Positions 23,741 to 35,900 of a stretch of DNA of 64,000 nt are shown here, in pieces. A program made the translations under genes and the position numbers. Position 1 is the first letter of the stretch. Each line of letters starts with the position of its first letter. The notes under the pieces are model-generated. The model ran no database searches and was not told the DNA's origin. It worked only from the letters and a program-made list of their open reading frames with translations. The stretch comes from Erythrocercus mccallii (Eukaryota > Chordata > Aves > Passeriformes > Dicruridae): positions 186,001 through 250,000 of the forward strand of contig VZRG01000450.1 of assembly GCA_013397435.1 (NCBI GenBank). The letters run 5' to 3'.

Positions 23741-24340
23741 ACAGTCTTTGTCCACTGGGGATGTGGGTAAGTCAGTGAAAAACAAAGTTCAATGGGTTAA
23801 TACACATTTAAGTGTAAGTGAAATGCCCAGGTACATCTCCTGGGGAGGAATTTTATGCTGCCTTTGTAACACTGTGAGTCTGTTGCAACACTGTGGATTC
23901 ATGGGCAGCCATCTGGTGAAGGCCTCAGAAATGGGCCTGGGGCACTTCAGGAGGCTCTGATTGTTTATGGCCCCTTCTAAGTCATGACAGCTGCCTCTCA
24001 TGTCAGCACAACTGTGGGAGTTATGTCTCATCAGAAGGGATGAATTCTCTCATGCCTATGTGTGAATGAAAATGCCCCCTGTGAATGTGACTTCCCCAGG
24101 GAAGGGGCAGGGGAGGACATTGGCGTGACAAAAAACACTATCCCACCTTCTAGGATCTGCTTTTTGTTAGACTTCTCCTTTATCTGGCTCAAAACATAGA
24201 GCCTCCTGTGGTGGGTGCTCACCCCCTCTGTCTTATGCAGATCAGAGGTTTCACCACCACACACCCAAAACACATCTTCTCATCCTTGGGATGTGCAAAT
24301 CTGGCCCCAGCAAAGCTGCTGCTGCATCTGCAAATGGCTG
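23741..24340. other. Less AT-rich block of unknown origin
   Basis: A 600-bp block stands out from its surroundings by higher GC and lacks a recognised gene. Overlapping ORFs of 62-80 codons on both strands have no motif I can name. It could be an old LTR of a family I do not recognise, or a regulatory element. Its edges are not sharp. Confidence 0.3.
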
Positions 24341-26404
24341 ATTGTTTTGAGTCATTAAACCTTAACATTTCACTGTCTCAAAGTTGCTTAGCATAAAAAC
24401 CAGCTTTTTCTTTAGAAAATTATATTATTCCTATCCATTTGTTCCATATAAAATGGATAAGCTAAACGCTTTCACAGCTAAAATCCCCAAACCTTTACTG
24501 AAAAAGAAAATAAATTTTCCCATTACAAATTAATTTTGCACTTTAATTGTATCTGGATGCAAACCCATGTCTGCTGTTTCTGTGAGAACATGTAAGTAGA
24601 AATTATTTCAAAATCAGCTGAAGGAAGAAAACCCCACATTTGAGCACTACTATAATTCTTGGAAGAAGAACAGGTCATCAGAGCTATAAAGAGCTGATAA
24701 AGGGGTGATCTACAAAACCCAGACATGAAAAAGTCATGCCTGAGTCTTGATTGAATGTGGTTAGAGGTAGGATGTCTTTGATTTGTTCCCTCCAAGTTAG
24801 AGTATAGTCACATGAGAAATATAAAAAAAAAAAGGATCAAAGCAGTGAAGGAGAAAAAAAACCATTAAATAATGAATATCTGAAGTAATTTACCCCATTA
24901 GATGGTTGGGTATATTATTAGTACTTTGAAAGACAACAGTTCTACATCTGTCTTTTAAGTATGTTCGGTGTGATTTGTGCTCCATAGGCAACATCCAAAC
25001 AGTATCACTCATTGCAGGCTGTGCTTTTATTTTCCATTTGTTCCCTATTCTATAGGTAGTGCAGCCATTCAGCAAGACTTTGATCCTGAACAGTTATTGG
25101 TATTCTGACTTCAGAAGTCACATACCATCTGTGGGCAATTTTGTTCTAAACCCCTAGTCCCTGTACATCTATTCGGGTTTTTTTTTAATGACTTGAAAAA
25201 ACCCTCAAAACACTATTGACAAAGGAAACAGTTTTGCTAAAGCTTTCACATATTTTAAGTGGATCAATAGTACAAACACTTGATCAAATACCTACCAGTC
25301 AGAAAGTAAGCACAGAACTACTGATTTCAGTAGAATCTGAAAATATAGCATTTTCTTAACATATATAATATCTCTTGCTAAGAGAGAGCTAAACATTTTC
25401 ATTCTGGTTAATTCAATCATAGTATACATTGGAGCTTTTTGCAATACTCAGCTAAGAGTAGGAGACTTTTTTCCCTTCCTAATAGTGAATTCTTCCAGAA
25501 ATTTGAAAAGTTATAAAGATGCTTGCAAATAGTTCTATTTCCTAGTTATGGGTCATTTCAGATATCCTTGACTGCTTCTTCTCTTTTTTAAACTTTTTAT
25601 TAATGTTGACATTCTACTTTTTTTTTTTAAACTGGATTTCTGTTGTGAATAGCAAGCATATCATACAGAGATTTCCTCAGTAAAAATAAAGTCTGCGTCA
25701 CTCCCCTCACCCCTTATACAGGGTTTTTAAATCGAGAGTTTCCATTTAATCCCAGCACCATGATATATTTTATTTCAGCAGGCTTCCATGTATAATGATT
25801 ACCAATGTCATGCTGACCTTCCCTGTCTTCTACTTCCCTATGGCTCTATCATGGGAGAAAGAAATCCTTTATTATTAATAGACTATTTTGAAATCTTCTG
25901 CACATCTATCTTGGAATCACTGTAAGTCAATATTCAATGATATATGCTGTCCTGTCTGTCATTTCTAATCACAAACTGCACACTCCCTGTAATAGTTATT
26001 GTAATGGTGAATGAATCATGCACTTTGATAATAATAAGGTCTTTCAATGCATGTAAAATAGATGGGTATTTCCCCTGAATTTTAATGACTGCATTTTAAT
26101 AACTATCATTCTGACATGTAGTTGGCTTTGCATTAGTAGACAGTAGTTTTAGTGGGCATATGTAGATTTTTAATTTAAGAGAGATTAGGATAATCAGAAA
26201 TGGACCAAGGCATTAAAAATTTTGATAAAATTCATCAGGATTTTGCAATCTAAAATGGTTCTTTGTGATGGAAATTACAGTTAATTCTAAAAGAGAATGA
26301 TAACTTGCAAAACACTGAAGGATATGACGAACTTTTGACTAACCTTTTTTTGGGGGGGAGTTGGGGTTGTGGGTTGTCATGTCATCAGTTCTGGTTTAAA
26401 TTCT
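24341..26404. other. AT-rich non-coding stretch
   Basis: No gene seen. Poly(A) runs lie near 24820 and 24853. About 26030-26110 is a low-repeat block with several TAAT cores. Confidence 0.45.
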
Positions 26405-26506
26405 TTAAATTAAACAAAATTTAAAATTAAAATTAAAATTAAAAAATTTAACAAAATTTAAAATTAAAATTAAAATTAAAAAATTTAACAAAATTTAAAA
26501 TTAAAA
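26405..26506 (+). repeat. 37-bp AT-rich tandem repeat, about 2.7 copies
   Basis: A 37-bp unit beginning 'ttaacaaaat' recurs at 26411, 26448 and 26485; the third copy breaks off after about 22 bases. Each unit contains short internal attaaa repeats. It consists almost wholly of A and T, so it is a helix-destabilised patch. Confidence 0.9.
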
Positions 26507-28207
26507 AGTAAAACTATTAACATTAAAAAACCCCAACAAACCCAAAAGAATTTTTTTTAAAAAATGCAAAAAGCAAGATATCCAGTAAAAAAAAAAGTCT
26601 TCATTTTTCATCTATTGTATGAAACCATATCACAAATACTTCAATTTTACTTAAGAGACCCTAAGCATATCCCAATAATAGGAAAGAATATAAAAGAATA
26701 TTGTTCCTTCTGGTAGAAGACTGATTCACACTGAGCCTGCTCTCAATCTTATTACTAAATTAATGATAATCACAAAAAGAGAAATATAAGCAAATTTTAA
26801 ACACACATTATGGATTGTTTAAGGAAAATGCCCTATGTATTTAGAAAACACTAAAATAATTTGTATTTTGTTACAGATGAACACGAGCTTCATTTACATC
26901 CACGTATCTTAAAAAGCATTTTTGTTGTGGTTTTAGTGGGTTTTTTGTAAAGTACAAAAAAAATGAAAGAATGGAAAAGCCTAAGATTTATTAATAGAAA
27001 AAAATTTTAAAATATTTTCAACAAATAATTGTTTTTCCCTTTTTTTTTTTTAAGTAGCATATGCCTGTGAAAGGAGCTTTATGTTTTATACATGCTATTT
27101 TTTTGTGGGGTAAAATGCAGGACACTGCTTCAGAAAACAAGAAGCAAGAGGGGAGAGGAAGCATCATTTTCCTTTCTTACAAATCCATCAAGATAAAGTA
27201 ATGTTAAAAAAGCTTTTGCAACAGCAAAGAGCCTTTTAAATTTCTGGTGTGTTTTACCAGAGCTTGAGATTAATACAAGGTTCCCTTCTTCCCTGTTGGC
27301 TTTAAGAGTTTCACTTTTGGACTTAAGAATCATGAAAATGAAGAAACTGGATAATGAAGTCATAATTCATCAAAGATGAGTAGTTGCATGCATTTTAGTG
27401 AAGATTTAGTACTTAGACTAGAATACACTTGAATACTTTGTAAAGCAAGGATAAAGCAAATTTATTTTAGGATAAGATGGTCCAATGTCCAAAGTAAATC
27501 TTCAAAAACATGGATTGCTAGCCATTGATCCTTCATAATCTTTCCAGTTTATATGCTAGTTCTCTTACACATGTTAATTATACTTTTTAACAAGCCCTGA
27601 TATGAGATGATATTTTATATCTGCAAATAAGAGGTTTCATATTATATATCTTATGTTAAATAGAACCAGTAATACGCTTTTTGGATGCAGTTTTAGTTTA
27701 TTCTGATAAGTTTGTGATAATGAAGCATCTTTTGTTCTAGCTTTAAATCTCAATATTTATATGTAATTTAATTATATCTATTCCTTATAAACAGTGTTAG
27801 AGGAACGAGACTAAATGCATGTTATTTGATATTAAGAATAAGTCACAATCCTTGTTGGCTGCAGGGTTAGTGAGGCAAAGCTAATAAATAAAACCATGAA
27901 GCAGGAAACTAATAAACCTCCAGGAGCAAAAAGTATTTCTCTCATAATTGTATACGAAATATTTGTGAGCCAATGGCAATCATACTATAGAGTTCAGTGA
28001 ACAAAGCAAAGTCCCTAGAAGACTGAAAATATCAGCTATTCAGCATCAGGAAAGAAAGAAGAAAGATTTACAGAGGAGTGTATTCATTTCAGAGCATAGT
28101 CAAATATGCATTTCAATAATGTCATATGCTGAAATACAAATATGTTCAAATAAAAGGGAAGTACTTGTGCAATTGATCTTCTATAACTTCATAATTCTAC
28201 TTACACC
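26507..28207. other. AT-rich non-coding stretch
   Basis: No gene or repeat recognised apart from homopolymer runs. Confidence 0.5.
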
Positions 28208-28590
28208 TTACTTAGGTTTCTTGTATTTCAGAAGAGGTAAAATGGATTTCAGTCTGAGCCAGTGCTGAGGATGGAAATTCTTGTTTCTGCTGGGCTGTGT
28301 TGTAGCTATCTCTAAATAATCAGCTAGGTTTCTTCTTGTATTGCTCCATGGCCATGGTCCCAGAGTAGCCACAGTGTAAATGTACACTACTGGCCTTGTT
28401 TTTGGAGCATTCAAAGTCTCTCCCCCCAGCACTTAAGCACAGTCCATATGGTCCATACAGCCCACCACTGCATGGTCCATTTCTGAAAGCCAGCAGGGAG
28501 CTACTCTGGCCCAACTTGGCTCCTCTGAAAAGTTCAACAGTACCACCCACCTGCACTGGGGACACAAGGCACACCATGAGTACCATCTAA
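28208..28590. other. Less AT-rich block with overlapping ORFs, unidentified
   Basis: Open frames of 74 and 88 codons on the minus strand and 64 on the plus strand share this block. The minus-strand protein contains GGLYGPYGL and GGRDFECSK, but I cannot match it to a family. The motif tggaccat (or ggtccat in the other strand) recurs three times near 28440-28480. It may be a decayed repeat. Confidence 0.3.
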
Positions 28591-30040
28591 TCTAATGGAA
28601 AGCAGGAACTCCTCAGGCTCTTTACTTCTGTTTTTTTTCCCTTTATATTGTTTAATTTAGCATTAGAGTATAGATTTTGGAACTTGAAGATGACTGGTCT
28701 GTAGCTGTTTGCTGCAAAGTAAAGTGTTTAATGTTAGTTTACCATCCAAAAAAGTAAAGATATGGTCTTCACAGCAGTTTAGAATTGCAGTTTGAAATAC
28801 ATAAGGGAAGATGGAAAGAAAGTTAAGAGAATTCCAGGTATGGCTGAACTCAGCAGATCACCTCACTTAGAAACTATTAGATTTTGACTGCAAATAATTT
28901 CCATTGCTGTTCCCTAGGCACATTTCCTTGTTAAGAGTGAAGAGAGTATTAAAGATGAAAATTAAAATTGAGGATTATCATAGATTTTGTTATATATTTG
29001 AGAAGTATATATTTGAGACCAAGACAGAAGAATCAGCAACTAAATAAAAGTTTCTACAGATAACTAACTATTTGTGTTATTTTTGTTGTCATAATACTGA
29101 AAGAAAGCTGGTCAATGTAGTAGTTGCCTGAGTAGGGTGTCTACTTTAAAGTAAGCACCTACAGCTTGTGCAAATGAATAGCTTCCCATACGGAACTGTT
29201 TACATGTCCACAGACTATATTAACTGCATTCAGTGTCTTAATTTCAATGAAATCCAAATCCTGCCATAATTTGTGTCCAATAATTTGTTTGTTTGATTGT
29301 TGGGGTTTTTTACCCAAAACCACTGTAGAGGAAAAGTAAGTGTGGTGGTTGAGTGTGAGTTGAGGATGATGGAGAACATGAGTATAGGGAAAGTGATTGA
29401 TGACGATTTTTTTTTTTTTTTTCAGAAATCAAAATGGAACCACTACAACAGTTGTGTAACCTTTTTATGGTATTTTCAAAATTTCATATATAATCATATC
29501 CTACTATGATTAAGTTTACAATGAGAGTAAATAGATTTGTCAATGTATTAGAAAAGAGCTCCCACTATTTCATAGGATGAAGCCTTCAGAGTTAGGATGG
29601 CAATTAAAATTTTCATGTATACAATATTTTATGTTCTGTTTTTCCATATCAGTGAATTCTCTTGCTGTAACAAGGTGAAGTCATAGGAAGGAAATCTCAG
29701 TGTTGCCCTTGAGACTGAAAAGTTAACATGGATATTTCATTTCGTTTCCTATAAATTAATCTACAGTTTTTCATGTATATGTATTTCAATCTGTCCTTAT
29801 TAGAAGCATAAAAGAAACTCTTATTCCACTGCATCCACTGGAAATGTTTCATACTGTACTCTAGTATTTACTTACACTAAGTTTTCTAGAGAGGAAAGGA
29901 GATCAAATATTGACACTCCTTGTAGTACAGAAAGAAAATGTACAGACACATTTAAACTATTATTTTTCACTTAATGGTTTATAAGATAGGTGAAGTTTAG
30001 GAACCCACACCCACCAGAAAATCACAAAAAAATTCCTTCC
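28591..30040. other. AT-rich non-coding stretch up to the assembly gap
   Basis: No gene seen. A poly(T) run lies at about 29407-29422. The last bases before the gap are pyrimidines (ttccttcc). Confidence 0.5.
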
Positions 30041-30161
30041 NNNNNNNNNNNNNNNNNNNNNNNNNNNNNNNNNNNNNNNNNNNNNNNNNNNNNNNNNNNN
30101 NNNNNNNNNNNNNNNNNNNNNNNNNNNNNNNNNNNNNNNNNNNNNNNNNNNNNNNNNNNNN
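30041..30161. other. Assembly gap (121 N)
   Basis: 121 unknown bases. Both flanks are pyrimidine tracts on the plus strand: ttccttcc on the left, and ttccctctttctctctctc on the right. The missing piece is therefore probably a pyrimidine-rich simple repeat. ORFs drawn across the gap are meaningless. Confidence 0.98.
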
Positions 30162-32260
30162 TTCCCTCTTTCTCTCTCTCTCATTTTGACAGCTTGGTGG
30201 GGATGAACTTGCACGTATTTGTGGGACTTCCAATGCTGTGCTGTCAAACAGCCTTAGAATAAAGGAAATATTGGCTGAAAAGACACCAATTAAAATAAAT
30301 CAGTTGTTCTGTATTGGAAAGTAAAATAAAGGTTCTTTAATTGAAACTGAAAGCTTAAGAAGTTTATTTAAAGACCCAGTCTTTGAAGGAGACAAGAATA
30401 TAATTTCCTTAAAATAGCTCCTTCTTTTCCAGGTTAGCTATCAATGTATTTTTTATTCATTCCCTTCAGACAGCAAAATCTTCAGTAATGGTTAATCCCA
30501 AAAAACGTAAAAGTTCTTTAGAACAAAAATGCAAACATTTTGCTAAGCTTTGTTCTACGTTCATGTAAATTTCCTAAGGTTTTTTTACAAATTGTAAATT
30601 CATCCTGATTTCTGAAGTTTTCACAATAATCTATTCAAAATCTTTTTTCTCCTTAATTTTTTTTTCAAAATTTAGAATCTTTGTGTAGTTTTAGCCACTC
30701 TTGTAAGGAAGTCTTCAAAATGTCTCTGCCTATGAATTGTTTTATGTGTTTAATTGAAAAGCAATAGGATAATCCTGTATTAAAGCAGTTCCCTCAGGGT
30801 AAAACCTTCAGGATTTTGCCTTAAAAAAAGAAAACCTCAACAAAACAACAGATTAAACACAAAAATAGTTGGTATTTTTACTTTACAAACAGTGTACCTG
30901 TGAGAATAATAACAGGAACCATAATGCTGAAAAGTTCATAAGAAACTTCATTTGGAGAAAGACATGTTGGAAGAGACATCCTCTCTTACCAGTTTTGTTT
31001 GAGCTAGCAATACTAAAACTTCAATATTTCACCATCAACTGAAAATTTCCTTTATAGTTGCTAAACTTAATGTTTCCTACTACGATTATTTTATACAAAC
31101 TCTGTTAAGCATAATATTGGAAAAGTAGAAGAACCAACCACAGCAAAAAAAAGCAGTTTTGCTGATGTTTGTAGTAATTTATACAGTAGGGAAAAGGGTA
31201 CTCTTCCTCCATTTTTCTCTGTTAAATCCAATTATTTTTTCAAGAGATACCACAATAATCCGCATGTAAAAAATGAAGAATTAATTTCCTTACTATATGG
31301 TATAAATTTTTTCTAACCCTTCAGCAAGTGGTTGTTTTAGTTTGTATTCACTTTATAAAATTTCCTTAAAATGTGATAACCAAATTTGATATTGCTGATT
31401 AGGAAGAGTAAAATTGGACACATCATTTTTACCTCATTATATGACCGTTTTCAGTGACTTATTTTATTCTTTTTATTTTCAGATGTAATGGTTTAATCAA
31501 AGTTCCTAAGTTCCTCAAGATATTTTTTTAAAGAGAAAAAACCCATGGAGATATGAAATAAACACCTGCTTGTATATTACAGATTTTTTTTTAACAATAA
31601 AATTTTATCAACCATGTGATAGCATCTGAAAAACTAGCAGGTATCATCTGCTTAATTACCCTAGCATATGGTAAAGAAGTAGCTGCAAGAAATTTCTAGG
31701 AGAGAGTCTTGGCAGCATGGGAAGTGTAGCCTGCAGACCAACAACAGTGGAAGGAGGTTAATTGCTCGCTGTTATAATATATGCTCATTGCAGTGCTAGG
31801 CACTTGTTCTGTTGCCCTCTAGAAAATTTTTATTTCTTTAGAGCCTATATAAGTTTAAGAACTTTAATGTAGATTACTATGTACAGATACACAAATAACT
31901 AATATACATAGTCTAGTAGAGCATACATAAGTTATTATTAATAATTTCTTGTACATCCGTACATGCATGTATTTCTAAACACCTGTATAAATACATATAG
32001 ACTTATGGCTGAGAAATAATACGTCTTAAGTGTCCTTCAGGATGACAGTAGGAAAAAAAAGATAACACTTGAATGAAACACAGGAAGGGATAAAACACAA
32101 GAAAGACATAACCAAGGGAATAAATAAGACATCAATTACATGACATGGTTTGAAAATATCTGAGTTATTTTATCTTCTACTACTGAGAACATCTTAGAAA
32201 CTTATCTTAAAAGAAGATGAATACTATTTCATTCTTTTTTCTGTCTTCCTGTCATTCCTA
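30162..32260. other. AT-rich non-coding stretch
   Basis: Starts with a (CT)n pyrimidine run at 30162-30184 and then holds no recognisable gene or repeat. About 31700-31800 is less AT-rich and non-repetitive. Confidence 0.5.
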
Positions 32261-32410
32261 TGATGATGAGAGCGGTTTTAATTACCAAGCGGCTTTCTTC
32301 TTTTATTCATGGGAAGAAAGAGAGTGTTGCATCGTGTTTCTCCTTACACACCCCCATTCCCGGTTTTCACAATCCCTCGTGTCCCCTCCCAGACCCCAGA
32401 ACTGCTCCAG

Positions 32411-32415
32411 CCAAT
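32411..32415 (+). promoter_or_regulatory. CCAAT box in LTR U3
   Basis: CCAAT lies about 190 bases before the TATA-like element; an inverted copy (ATTGG) is at 32470-32474. Confidence 0.55.
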
Positions 32416-32579
32416 CCTAGGCAATGCAAGGGGTCTCCCAGGTACAAATTCTAGGGGCCCCGTTGAGTGATTGGCTGAAACAGAGACAGCCCCCACCCCT
32501 CCAAAGGTGATTTGACCCCTGGCCTGTCCCTCAGTCCCAGGATCACTCCCCCTCCCCTTCTGCATTGGTAGGGCACTGA

Positions 32580-32589
32580 CCCCGCCCCC
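32580..32589 (+). promoter_or_regulatory. GC box (Sp1-type site) in LTR
   Basis: ccccgccccc lies 14-23 bases before the TATA-like element, the usual place for a proximal GC box. Confidence 0.6.
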
Positions 32590-32602
32590 GACCCTTGCCC
32601 TG

Positions 32603-32610
32603 GATAAAAG
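32603..32610 (+). promoter_or_regulatory. TATA-like element of LTR
   Basis: gataaaag is followed by gcggccgc. The poly(A) signal follows about 75 bases downstream, so a short R region fits between them. Confidence 0.65.
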
Positions 32611-32680
32611 CGGCCGCAAGCACATGGCCCGGGGATTCTAAAGAGCACGGCTGCCTTGTTCAGGTTTGCTGCTGATTTGG

Positions 32681-32686
32681 AATAAA
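32681..32686 (+). promoter_or_regulatory. LTR poly(A) signal
   Basis: AATAAA lies downstream of the TATA-like element. Together they set the orientation of the LTR as plus. Confidence 0.7.
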
Positions 32687-32966
32687 CTGGACTAAAGCCC
32701 CTCTTTAGAACTGGCTTCCTGTTTTCACTGAAATATTCCAGCCTGGCTTCAGAGTTCGCAGGATCAGGTCTGCTTCGGCTGAGCCCTTGGAAAACTGGGC
32801 TCACTCCGCCCGGAGCTTCGGGAGGAACTAGCCCAGGCTTGCCTAGCACGTGCTGCCGGCTGAGGTGACAGGGAAAGCGGCTGCTGTTGGAAACTACGGC
32901 AGCTGCCTTCCCTGCAACTACCTTGGCTCTCTGCCCCCGCGGAGACTTTTGGATACAAAATATACA

Positions 32967-35900
32967 AGAGAAGATGGGAGAAAGAAATGGACAACAACTT
33001 TGAAATTCTGCTAGACAAGCTACTAGATATTTCTTTTCTCTGTTATAAATAGAAGTTTGCTCTGTAAAAAAGATTTTTATACAGACTTTTTTCAGCATTA
33101 AGACATTTTGATAGAGTTTGGAATTGAACTATGATGGCATATTTGCTTAAATACCACATGATTTCTGATGCCTTTAGTGTCTATTTCCACTGTGTTGGAA
33201 GCCTGCTATCAGCATTCTGGATTATGATGCTTTCACCGCATATATAAACTTAGTCTGTGTTTCCACAAATGTGTAGATGGCTTTGCAGCCCAGCCTCCTT
33301 CAGAGAAGGAGATTTTCTGGAGCAGACATGGTGATCAGAATGTTAAGGTGATCAGAAAGTATTCATTGATAATTATGTGAATGTTTTCTCTCTCCTTTTA
33401 AAGTCATGAACAGTTAATGCAAAGACTTTTTGTCAGTGGTGTGATATTTCTTGGAGAAGGAAGACCACTATGACTCTTGCCTCAAAACTTATTTTAATGT
33501 ACTCATCAAAATTTTACTTTATTTGAAACTATCAACAATGTGTATTTGGTCAATATTCACAGCAGAACATCACCAAAGCCACATACCAGTTACAGAACAC
33601 TGTTTATAAATCATGTTGGGTACTTTGTGGAAGGAGATTCAGCTCTGCTGACTTTCATGGGTCAACTATTGACACTGGAAAATAATGTGGATAAAGCAAG
33701 GGCAGAAGAAATATTTACTTTGTGCTTGCTAGATTAGACTGATCATATTCCTCAGAGTTCTGTGTACTATCATTCCTTAATTAAGAGTTCTAACATATGG
33801 GTGTCCTTCATGATTTTTGGCACAAATGTTTATAAATATATTAATCCTAGACCCATTTCAATGTATAGTTAGTATTTTTTTAATTATTCAGAGTAAAACA
33901 GAAACAGCTTTTTCCCCTCTTCTTGCCGTCATATGTGATCACTTTTTTTTTTGTTAAGAAGCTCTCTATGAACAACTGTGTAATTAGGCATAACAAAATA
34001 AAAGAAACATAGGCAAAAGCTTTTCATGATATTCTTCAGGGTGATCTTAGCCCATTGTGCTAGTTAGTCAAAAGTAAGACATCATTCTTGTCTTTTTAGA
34101 AACAGATCAAGAACCAATGGGTAACTCATTATTGGTTCTAAGTTCTGAAAGAAGGGTTACTATTTCAGTGGCAGATACAAAAATAAAAACTACGTAGTTT
34201 GCTTTTTTCTTTTTCCAGTACTCACCCTCTTTGCTTCTCTTTGTTCCAAGTCAGTTTCTGGTCATCTGTAATTCAAAGGTTATCATAACTTATGGTAGGG
34301 TATAGATAGAATTTCTCTTTAATATCAGTCCTGACTGGATTAATTTATCAAGATCTCTGTATGACATGCTAAGTTTCTCTGTGTAGGCAAGTGAATAACC
34401 TGCAGAACATTATTACTTTCACTCGCTATTGAGTTGGGCTGACTTTGAATGCCATATTCAATTTATTCTTCCCTAAGCAGCCTGTCTGCAATGTCAACAG
34501 TTTTCCAGTCAACTTGCATGAAATTATGGAAGGCACAATGATTTGTTAAATATTTCCTATAAGCAGTTATTACTGTGCCATCAGCGTGCATGTACTCTGC
34601 ATTACTCATGCAGCATGTTTATAAATTACATTGTCATCATGAATCTCTTCCATGCACTTTGTTTGTCCTTGCTGTCTTAAAATATGCATTGGTTATCACT
34701 CAAAACTGTAGCAAATATTCTACAAGGTCATTCAGTGCAAAACAGATGTTCATATAATTTATGGAGATAAACATGTGCTTGTGCTTTATTAGTTTAAATA
34801 TTAGATAATAAATTAAGGGAAATATTATCTTTCATGGGTTCATCAACCTAACTATATATTCTGCAATTTAATTTACTCTTCAGGATTTTAAATATTTTTT
34901 GGTTTTGACAAGTTGTTTATTTAACACACACATATTAGTGCATCTGCAACAGTATTTTATATCTTCCTCTATATTTCTAATAAAAAGCAAATGTTACATT
35001 TATTGGGATTATTCATCAGGACATTAACACAAACAATTTGCTGATGGTGTTTCATGTGTAATATTAGAAAAGCAAATTTTTGTCTCCATTTCCTACCATA
35101 AGTTTATGGAAAAGTTTGGTAAGCAGTAAAAACATGATAAAATTCAGAGTAGGTTCCAACCTTTAGGTTGTAAGACTCAACTACCCCTTCCTTGTAAAGA
35201 AACTCCCCTCAAAGAGTTATATTATTTGGAAAATTAATGATTTCCATTATTGTTTGTTACAGAATTTTTCTCCAAAAATTAGAATACATAAAATCCCAAC
35301 AAATTATGAAAAATAATTTGTACTATTAAATCAGGGTTGTTTGTAAGTTTCCTCAGACTAGTCAGAATTATGAAGTTTCTCCCCTCCTCTGTATAAAATT
35401 ATCGTGTGACATTTTTTCAAAATTAATAAGAAGTTGCTGTTTCTTTTGGGACTTTCTTTGAAAAAAGCCTTGATTTGAATTCCAGTGCCTGATGATTGGT
35501 GCGTTAATCAAATGGAAGAAAAACAGGCTTGTGCTGATGTTTTTTCAGTCACTCGCATTTTATGAAGAGAAAGAACATTCGATGTCAATCTCCCACACAC
35601 GACCATGGGAAACTTCCAGTATAAAATACCCAGTACAGCACTACAACAACTGCAGGTTCTGACATTTCTTTCCTGTTATAAAGTGGGAAATACCAGGTGC
35701 TGCTGGATTTTCTGCTTCCTCCTATCACAGTGAGAAACTGAGCTTTGCATGCAACCAAACTGGAACAAATGTGCACACACAGTTGCACTCACAGAGTCCT
35801 CAACATCCACTTGTTGATGACTTACAGGCACTGGGCCAAATACGTCAAGTCAGAAATCATTACAGCAAATTCTACACTCACCATGCAAAACCTGATGTCT

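Larger units (their letters stand above)
32261..32966 (+). mobile_element. CpG-rich solo LTR of an endogenous retrovirus
   Basis: A sharply bounded GC-rich island of about 700 bp in AT-rich DNA, with the order of a retroviral LTR: forward and inverted CCAAT boxes (32411, 32470), a GC box (32580-32589), a TATA-like gataaaag (32603-32610), a poly(A) signal AATAAA (32681-32686) and a GC-rich U5 of about 270 bp. Phrases such as 'cacaatccctcgtgtcccct' are familiar to me from songbird LTRs. Likely start is a TGATG at 32261 or 32264; likely end is CA at 32957 or 32966. No target-site duplication could be fixed and no internal retroviral gene is present. Its many intact CpGs argue for a recent insertion. 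Confidence 0.82.

Noticed and set aside
29960..30262. ORFs crossing the N gap
   Set aside because: The unknown bases are translated as X and create artificial open frames.
32451..33098. 215-codon minus-strand ORF
   Set aside because: It lies antisense across the CpG-rich LTR; its length comes from GC-rich sequence poor in stop codons. No domain or methionine context supports a gene.
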